46,899 bases of DNA from an uncultured Gammaproteobacteria bacterium (GTDB lineage Bacteria; Pseudomonadota; Gammaproteobacteria; Steroidobacterales; XN24): assembly GCA_947259915.1 (NCBI GenBank), contig CAMYOC010000009.1, positions 1-46,899 on the forward strand. The letters are read 5' to 3'. The notes beneath the pieces were generated by a model, which was given only the letters and a program-made list of their open reading frames with translations, made no database searches and had not been told where the DNA came from. How positions within the stretch are numbered: the first letter of the stretch is position 1; every line of letters begins with the position of its first letter. Positions 41,457-46,899 of the stretch are shown piece after piece. The translations under genes were made by a program, and so were the position numbers.

Positions 41457-42809
41457 ATGCGAGATTCGTGTAGTCCAGTAAGATCCAGATTGCCGTCGAT
41501 CCTGCTGGCGGCCGCGCTCGGCCTGGCGGCGACCTTGCTGCTGGTGGCGCCGGTCGAAGCCGAGGCCGAGGTGACGGAAATCGTGTTCGCGTCGGGTCCG
41601 GACGACACCGGCACCGTGCAGCGGCTCGTTGACGCGTTTAATGAGTCAAACCGCGGCGCGATCGAAGTGACCTGGCGCCAGATGGACCGGGACAACAATG
41701 CCCACCGCGATCAGCTCGTGGAGGTGCTGTCGTCCGGCGCGGGCGGGATCGATCTGATCGCGAGCGATGTCGTCTGGACGGCCGAGTTCGCGAAGAATAA
41801 ATGGGTCGAGGATCTGACCCGGCGCTTCTACCAGGCTTATGAGCGCGATGCCTTCCTGGCGCCGGCGCTCGGGTCGGCGACCTATCGTCTGCGTATCTGG
41901 GGGGTGCCCTGGTACACGGACGCCGGTTTGTTGTTCTACCGCAAAGACAAGCTCGCGCAGAGCGGATTCGCCGCCCCGCCGGCAACCTGGCAGGAGCTCG
42001 CTGACATCGCGCGCAAGGTCAAACAGGACAGCGGCACCCGCTACGGATTTGTATTCCAGGGTGCCGAATACGAAGGTGGCGCGGTCAACGCTGCCGAGTA
42101 CATCTGGAGCGCCGGCGGCGAGCTGATGAGCACCCAGCTCACGGTCACCGGGATGGTCATGCGCGGGGTGACCGAGACCGACACGGTCCTGGTAGGCAGC
42201 GATGCCGCGGCGCGAGGTCTCGATATCGCACGCAAACTGGTCGCCGATCAGATCGCGCCGGCGGCGGTGACGGACTTCCGTGAACGCGAGGCCCTCGATG
42301 CCTTCCTCGCCGGAGATGCGGTTTTCCTGCGTAGCTGGCCATATGTCTACGGTGCGCTGCGGGAGGCCGGGTTCACATCCGATCAATTCGGCGTGGCACC
42401 GCTGCCGGCAGCGGCGGCGGGCGGTCGCAGCGCGAGCTGTCTCGGTGGCTGGAATCTGATGATCAACGCCGGCTCCGGCACACCGGAACGCGACGCGGCG
42501 TGGAAGCTCATCCGTTATCTCACCGACCCGGCGCAGCAGGAGCGCCAGGCGCGTGAGGCCGGTCTGCTACCGATCCTCGGGACACTCTACGAGGATGAAA
42601 TGCTCGTCGGGGACGTCCCGGTGATCGGCCTCGGCAAAGAGGTCTTCACCTCCCGCTTGTATGCCCGCCCGACGTCGCCGTTTTACAGCGAGATCTCGGC
42701 GAGCATCGCCCGTGCGTTCAACCGGACCTTAACAGGTGATCTCACCGGGGCCGAGGCGGCGCAGACGCTGGACCGGGAACTCCAGGCCATCGTCCAGCGT
42801 AACCGCTAG
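41457..42809 (+). CDS. ABC transporter sugar-type solute-binding protein
   Basis: 450 residues. Signal peptide (about 1-36, ending VEAEAE). SBP_bac_1-type pattern: TEIVFASGPDDTGTVQRLVD, IDLIASDVVWTAEFA, IWGVPWYTDAGLLFYRKDKL, FLAGDAVFLRSWPYVY and GGWNLMINAGSGTPERDAAW. It resembles trehalose/maltose-type (cluster D) binding proteins and should deliver an oligosaccharide to an inner-membrane permease. No permease or ATPase gene is in the window; the next gene is on the other strand. AAAAGGA lies 7 nt before the ATG. Confidence 0.88.
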   Translation: MRDSCSPVRSRLPSILLAAALGLAATLLLVAPVEAEAEVTEIVFASGPDDTGTVQRLVDAFNESNRGAIEVTWRQMDRDNNAHRDQLVEVLSSGAGGIDLIASDVVWTAEFAKNKWVEDLTRRFYQAYERDAFLAPALGSATYRLRIWGVPWYTDAGLLFYRKDKLAQSGFAAPPATWQELADIARKVKQDSGTRYGFVFQGAEYEGGAVNAAEYIWSAGGELMSTQLTVTGMVMRGVTETDTVLVGSDAAARGLDIARKLVADQIAPAAVTDFREREALDAFLAGDAVFLRSWPYVYGALREAGFTSDQFGVAPLPAAAAGGRSASCLGGWNLMINAGSGTPERDAAWKLIRYLTDPAQQERQAREAGLLPILGTLYEDEMLVGDVPVIGLGKEVFTSRLYARPTSPFYSEISASIARAFNRTLTGDLTGAEAAQTLDRELQAIVQRNR

Positions 42810-42866
42810 CCGTCGACGTCTCTTAGGGGCGAGCGATCTTCGCTGGCTGCGGCTTGGGAATAGATC

Positions 42867-42917
42867 GGGGTCAGAGAGCGATCTTTCCTGGTTTTGGAAA
42901 AATACGTCTCTGACCCC
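42867..42917. repeat. Family C palindrome between convergent genes
   Basis: GGGGTCAGAGAGCG and CGTCTCTGACCCC with an inner TTTCCTGGTTTTGGAAA hairpin. Likely bidirectional terminator for the binding-protein gene and the TIR operon. Confidence 0.75.
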
Positions 42918-42928
42918 GTTTTTATGGA

Positions 42929-43339
42929 TCAATCTTGTCCTGGCCGGTTTCTGACCACCGGGTCGCAGTCGAAGGTCACATCTGGCGCAGAGCCATCGCC
43001 CTTCCGGACTCCGACCTTGGCGCCGAACGAGAAGTCGCCGACGGTTACGCAGGTGTCTGTGACCGTGATCACCGTGCCATCGGCATTCACCACGCCGCTC
43101 AGGTCACTGGGCGTGGTCTTGTTGTTGAATTCGGTGAATTGATAGGTGCTGCCATCCTGCCCCTGGAACACGATGTCGAAAGTGTCAGGTTGATGGTTGG
43201 CGATAAAGGTCTGATTGCCGTTGTTGTCGCCGCCGCCGGTGTACTTGTAGGCATAGGCCGCGCCGTTGGAAGCCGTGACATTTTTCCACCCCTGCTCGTT
43301 CTTCGATCCGGCGACCACATTCAGTTTTACATCAGACAT
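42929..43339 (-). CDS. Small beta-rich protein in the second TIR operon
   Basis: 136 residues without signal peptide. It is rich in Asn, Gly, Thr and Val with alternating strands: VKLNVVAGSK, TFDIVFQGQDGSTYQFTEFN, TVITVTDTCVTVGDFSFGAK. It ends FDCDPVVRNRP. Two cysteines are present. The C-terminal DP..RNRP segment reminds me of the DP-EP family of small beta-sandwich proteins, but I cannot confirm this. GGGAGGAAACT precedes the ATG. The gene begins 16 bp after the stop of the TIR-TPR gene, parallel to the beta-rich gene in the first TIR operon. Function unknown. Confidence 0.65.
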   Translation of the reverse strand: MSDVKLNVVAGSKNEQGWKNVTASNGAAYAYKYTGGGDNNGNQTFIANHQPDTFDIVFQGQDGSTYQFTEFNNKTTPSDLSGVVNADGTVITVTDTCVTVGDFSFGAKVGVRKGDGSAPDVTFDCDPVVRNRPGQD

Positions 43340-43355
43340 AGTTTCCTCCCGGTTT

Positions 43356-45407
43356 TTATTCCTTGTTGCTCGTACCCGATACTAGCGCCTGAGCGATCTT
43401 ACCGTCTTTCTCGTCGCCGTATCCTGATTCGATCAGTTGTTGCCACAGGCGCTCTGCGGTGACTGTATCCCCCAGGCGTTCCGACAGCATCATCCGTACG
43501 AGCTTCAGTCCGGTTTCCCCGTGATTCGCCGGAAGCTGGTTGAGCAGTGCGAGACCTTTTTCCCAGGCCCGCGTCGCTGCGTCGCGATTGCCATCAGCAC
43601 GCTGCAGGTCGCCGTCGAGCAGCTGCAGCCTGGCCGCCTCTGCCAGGAGACGCTTATCGTCTGTTTCCGCTTTACCAAAGCGGGCCAGCGCCTGGGTTGC
43701 GACTTCCCGGGCCATATGATCGTCGCCGGCGGCGCGCAGCACACGTGCCTGCTGGGCCAGTGCATTGAGCAGGTCCGCCGATAACCAGATGTTGTCGGGC
43801 GCGGCGTCCGCCAGCGGAAGCAGATCAGCCACGGCCAGGTCGGCGTGGTTTCGTGCCGCGTCCAGTTCATCCCGGACCATAGAGCTTCTTGCCAGCGCCA
43901 CCTGCGCGAAGCCCCTGAGGCGCTGCCACAGCGCATTGGTCGGGTCGTGTTCCACGAGCCGCCCGCCGTAGTCGCGCGCCTCGCCAAAATGTCGGTGAGC
44001 TGAATCGGTCTGGCCGCCCAGAAGCTGGTGATGCCCGAGCAGGATGGCGGTATTGGCCAACAGCTCCATCTCGAGCCAGTCGGTACGATCGTCAACGGCG
44101 CGAGCACGCAGCTCATACTCTTTTGCATACCATTCGACGGCAGAGAGGATCTGGCCCGACTCCGACGCCACCGCGCCGAGCCAGGACCAGGTGGTCGCCA
44201 GATTGTCCATGCGTTGCGGGTCGTCCGGGCTCTGTTCCAGCAGCGTCTCGTTGATCCCGGCCGCGCTACTGAAATACTGTTCTGCGGCTTCGAATCGGCT
44301 GTCAGCGATTTCGAGGGTGCCCAGATTGGTCAATGCGTAGGCCAGCTCGGTCTGGTAATCGGTGGAATCGGGTCTGCGCCGCAACAGCGACTCGGAGACC
44401 TCGAGATACTGCTGGAAGCGGGTCCGCGCCTGCTCCACATCGCTGCGCTCAAGGTAGACATAACCGATCCAGAAATGGCTTTGGCCAAGCTCGAACTCGA
44501 CGTTCTCGGCATCCGGATCAGCGGCGAACAATCGCTGCGTCTGCTCATTGGATAAGCTAAAGGCGTCGAAGGCGCGCTCCAGGTCGCCCTGAGACAAGCG
44601 CACTTCGCCGATCTGGCGCAGCGCCTGGGCGCTGCCCAGCTGGGCCTCGGGGGTCAGTTCGTCTTTCTCCAGCGAGCTGAAGTAGTCCATCGCCTGATCG
44701 CCCACCGCGTCAAGAACATCGAGGCGGCCGATCGGTTCCAGCCGGGATCGCAGATCACCCAGCATAAAGGAGATCAGGCCTTCAGCCTGGGTGCGTCTGC
44801 GTTCTGCATTGTTGCGCGCATCCTGAGCGACCACAGCGAGGTACAGCGTCACCGCGGCCACTGCGCCCGCGGTGCCCATCGCGATCGTCCGGCGCCGCAC
44901 CTGCCGCCGCAGGTCCCGTTGTTTGAGACCATCGAAGGGCACCTGCAGAAGCCCGGCGATGATCTTGAGCAATGCATCACGACGTCCATCGAAGCCGCGT
45001 CGCGCATCCGCAGCAATCGGCTCGATTGACCGGCCGTCGGCATCCTGCAACAGCGCAGCGGGGAAACAATCCGGCGGCGCATCCGCAGCGATGATCGCGA
45101 AGATCCGCTGATCCCCGTGAGTTTTTCTGAACAGGTCGATCTCTTCGCCGACCCATTGCGAGCCGGCCGCCTGCTTTGAGCAGATGACGATCAGCGCTTC
45201 TGACTGGGCAATGGCTTCCTGCAGGGAGTCGGACAGATTGGCAGAAGAGGGCAGATCGGCCCGGTCGCGGAACACCGGCTTGAGATGGCTGAGACCCTTG
45301 TCGGCAGCAATCTGTGTCGGCAGCCGATACGTTTCGATCTGGCGCTGCAGCCAGGCTGCGAAACGCTCATCTGCATGGCTATAGCTGATATAGGCGCGGT
45401 AGCCCAC
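43356..45407 (-). CDS. TIR domain - transmembrane - TPR protein, second copy
   Basis: 683 residues. The N-terminal TIR_2-like domain (1-155) has YRAYISYSHADERFAAWLQR and PVFRDRADLPSSANLSDSL. SQWVGEEI carries Glu89 where SARM1-type NADase TIR domains have WVxxEI. A membrane helix (about 175-193) follows, then a linker with LISFMLGDLRSRLEPIGRLD and TPR-like units to the C-terminus. The linker type is familiar from bacterial kinase and effector proteins with TPR tails. It is not a recent duplicate of the first TIR protein. The GTG at 45407 is preceded by AGGGA. NAD-cleaving activity is inference. Confidence 0.85.
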   Translation of the reverse strand: MGYRAYISYSHADERFAAWLQRQIETYRLPTQIAADKGLSHLKPVFRDRADLPSSANLSDSLQEAIAQSEALIVICSKQAAGSQWVGEEIDLFRKTHGDQRIFAIIAADAPPDCFPAALLQDADGRSIEPIAADARRGFDGRRDALLKIIAGLLQVPFDGLKQRDLRRQVRRRTIAMGTAGAVAAVTLYLAVVAQDARNNAERRRTQAEGLISFMLGDLRSRLEPIGRLDVLDAVGDQAMDYFSSLEKDELTPEAQLGSAQALRQIGEVRLSQGDLERAFDAFSLSNEQTQRLFAADPDAENVEFELGQSHFWIGYVYLERSDVEQARTRFQQYLEVSESLLRRRPDSTDYQTELAYALTNLGTLEIADSRFEAAEQYFSSAAGINETLLEQSPDDPQRMDNLATTWSWLGAVASESGQILSAVEWYAKEYELRARAVDDRTDWLEMELLANTAILLGHHQLLGGQTDSAHRHFGEARDYGGRLVEHDPTNALWQRLRGFAQVALARSSMVRDELDAARNHADLAVADLLPLADAAPDNIWLSADLLNALAQQARVLRAAGDDHMAREVATQALARFGKAETDDKRLLAEAARLQLLDGDLQRADGNRDAATRAWEKGLALLNQLPANHGETGLKLVRMMLSERLGDTVTAERLWQQLIESGYGDEKDGKIAQALVSGTSNKE

Positions 45408-45635
45408 GATGTCCCTGTCTCCCCCCGGCGTGCGGTGATTCTAGACCGCGGAGTGCAGCAGCCGCCAGCCAGTCGATAAACTCCGGCGCCTCCATGGACC
45501 CGGCGAACGCCTACGCGCTATATCGGCAAGTCATTGATACGTGGTTCGCTACATCCGGGTATTTGCAGACCTGCCACGTCTTAGGGGTAGAATCAGATCG
45601 TGCGGGGGGTTTTGCGGACCGGGAGCGTGTATCGC

Positions 45636-46899
45636 GTGTCAGCGACGTATCACGAACGAAGGAAGATATCCGTCAACCTGGTGCGGGCGGCGGCGCTGGC
45701 ATCGCTGGTTTTGCTGGTGACCATCCCGCCCGTATTCTCACAGACGACGCCGACAGGAAAGCTCGGCATCATCGGCGACAGCATAGCCTCCGCGACCCAC
45801 ACGTCGGATATGTGCGATCGGTTCGACATCATAGATTGCATCAACACTCTCGGCGGCATGCAGAGTCGCGACTGGAGCTATGCTGCGGGTCGGGAGAGCT
45901 GGTCACTGGCGTCGATGATGGGTTTCGCACCGGATCGCGTCATCGACGAGTCAGATGACGGCGAAGAATGGAAGGACGCGTTTGATCAGGCCCTGAGGGT
46001 CACCGCGGATCCCGAGGTCGAGACCGTCTTTATCAATCTGGGAGCAAACGACGTTTGTCAGGCGCGCGGACACGACTACACGGGCGATTTGGAGCGTGTG
46101 GAATCCCATATCGATGCGACGCTCCTGCAATTGACAGACAGCCTGCCTGCACATGGCACGATCTACTGGAGCGGCGTACTCGATGTCACCCGGCTCCCCG
46201 AGATGATGTCAGGTCGTGACCACAACATCGTCTTTGAGAACTGTCAGGCAACCTGGGACCTGGACAGCAACAAGGTCAAGGACGGCGCCGCATCGGACGC
46301 CTGCGATCATTTTTTTGATAACGATGCCTGCAATATCCTGGATCGGGCCGAGGAAGCAAAGGACCTGCTCGTCGATATCCTGTTGGACCAGTGGCTCGAA
46401 AGCGAGGGCGTCGACGAGGGGCCCTGCGGCAAGGTACTCAGCAGCAAATCCAATAGCCAGGATCGTGAGGAGGCGCTGCAATTCGTCACCGATCTCAATG
46501 AGCTGATGGCACTCAAGGCGCGCGAGTACAGCGGGCGCAACGGTGTCAGGGTCCTGTTCAACGACCGCGTGTTCCGACAGGCAGACGGGATCCAGCCGTA
46601 CCATGTATCGCGGTTCGATTGCTATCATCCGAGCCGGGCCGGGCAGATGTATTTCGCTGAGGAGATCTGGAAGGGCTTTATGCTGCAGGGGAATCTGTTC
46701 GGCACCGAACACGAGCCGACGATGTATGTCGACGAGTTCAACGCCAGGGACTACTGCAACGAAGACATGACACTCTGGGAGGGCTGCTGGACCGAGGTCA
46801 ACGACGACGGTACGCCGACCGGCGGAGATGTCCGGATCGTAGCTTCGGGGCTACGTGTGCGTGAAAACTCACGGCAGATCTGGCGCGCGATTCCTCTTG
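45636..46899 (+). CDS. Exported SGNH/GDSL hydrolase, truncated by the window end
   Basis: An open frame runs from here off the end (about 421 codons seen). A hydrophobic signal segment (ALASLVLLVTIPPVFSQ) is followed by block I (KLGIIGDSIAS), an Asn-containing block (VFINLGANDVC) and a C-terminal DxxH (FDCYHPS), so the Ser-Asp-His triad and oxyanion Asn are present. It should be an exported esterase or lipase-like enzyme. After the catalytic domain a further region begins (FNARDYCNEDMTLWEGCW). GTG 45636 is chosen for a GGGAG 10 nt upstream; GTG 45627 is too close to it. The 228 bp before it show no gene. Confidence 0.8.
   Translation, partial: MSATYHERRKISVNLVRAAALASLVLLVTIPPVFSQTTPTGKLGIIGDSIASATHTSDMCDRFDIIDCINTLGGMQSRDWSYAAGRESWSLASMMGFAPDRVIDESDDGEEWKDAFDQALRVTADPEVETVFINLGANDVCQARGHDYTGDLERVESHIDATLLQLTDSLPAHGTIYWSGVLDVTRLPEMMSGRDHNIVFENCQATWDLDSNKVKDGAASDACDHFFDNDACNILDRAEEAKDLLVDILLDQWLESEGVDEGPCGKVLSSKSNSQDREEALQFVTDLNELMALKAREYSGRNGVRVLFNDRVFRQADGIQPYHVSRFDCYHPSRAGQMYFAEEIWKGFMLQGNLFGTEHEPTMYVDEFNARDYCNEDMTLWEGCWTEVNDDGTPTGGDVRIVASGLRVRENSRQIWRAIPL

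Noticed and set aside
15793..42917. Reading all family C palindromes simply as transcription terminators
   Set aside because: Some lie between convergent genes and may terminate transcription, but copy 36000-36102 lies between divergent genes and three copies share a long interior, so they are better described as dispersed elements.
41274..42928. A sugar ABC transporter operon around the binding protein
   Set aside because: The flanking genes are a Yip1-family protein and a minus-strand TIR operon; no permease or ATPase is present.

Overview
The window looks like chromosomal DNA of an uncultured, probably marine or sediment-dwelling gammaproteobacterium. It is GC-rich, uses ATG, GTG and TTG starts with AG-rich ribosome-binding sites, and encodes many Sec-exported proteins and lipoproteins. 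It also has several TPR proteins that start with an ELRRRN-type membrane segment, which I associate with Woeseiales/Chromatiales-like lineages. That placement is inference; there is no rRNA or other marker gene. I saw no tRNA, rRNA, CRISPR array or prophage.

Layout. 1-5 kb: an exported short-chain dehydrogenase, an opine-dehydrogenase remnant, a secreted subtilase with GY[IV]WTD repeats between two copies of a 150-bp inverted-repeat element, and a small secreted protein. 5.0-6.3 kb: an apparently intact IS3-family insertion sequence with a U UUU UUA frameshift site. 6.4-8.5 kb: a CPBP membrane protease divergent from a TetR regulator with two 18-bp operators, then a small membrane protein. 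8.6-10.8 kb: a divergent enolase-superfamily/ornithine-cyclodeaminase-family pair that fits cis-3-hydroxy-L-proline degradation. 10.8-13.7 kb: a TIR-TM-TPR operon with two small genes, bracketed by the intact 3' end of the cyclodeaminase-like gene and a diverged second copy of that 3' end. 13.8-19.1 kb: an exported alpha/beta hydrolase, a DUF4124 protein, an M28-like protein that has lost four of its five zinc ligands, and a Glu/Leu dehydrogenase. 19.3-31.2 kb: three paralogous membrane-anchored FlgO/TolB-like TPR proteins interspersed with a Na/Pi cotransporter, exported peptidoglycan-binding and ankyrin proteins, a universal stress protein and hypotheticals. 31.5-42.8 kb: envelope enzymes (beta-propeller, GH2/GH5-like lipoprotein, phospholipase D-like lipoprotein, penicillin-acylase-like Ntn hydrolase), a Yip1-family protein and an orphan ABC binding protein. 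42.9-45.4 kb: a second TIR-TM-TPR operon, again followed by a small beta-rich gene. The window ends inside an SGNH hydrolase gene.

The gaps between genes are filled with short palindromic repeats of five families: A, GGGGACAGTTTACCTATTTC; B, AAAGGTGTCAGGTTTATTTT; C, GGGGTCAGAGT...ACTCTGACCCC; D, GCTATAAAGCTATGACCGGC; E, a 150-bp element with GTGCCGGAGGTAACT ends. No transposase for them lies in the window, so they look non-autonomous. Several family-B copies sit directly upstream of orphan gene 3' ends, which suggests they mark deletion or rearrangement joints. The most interesting items are the two TIR-TPR/small-protein operons, the degenerate M28 protein, and the repeat-associated gene tails.
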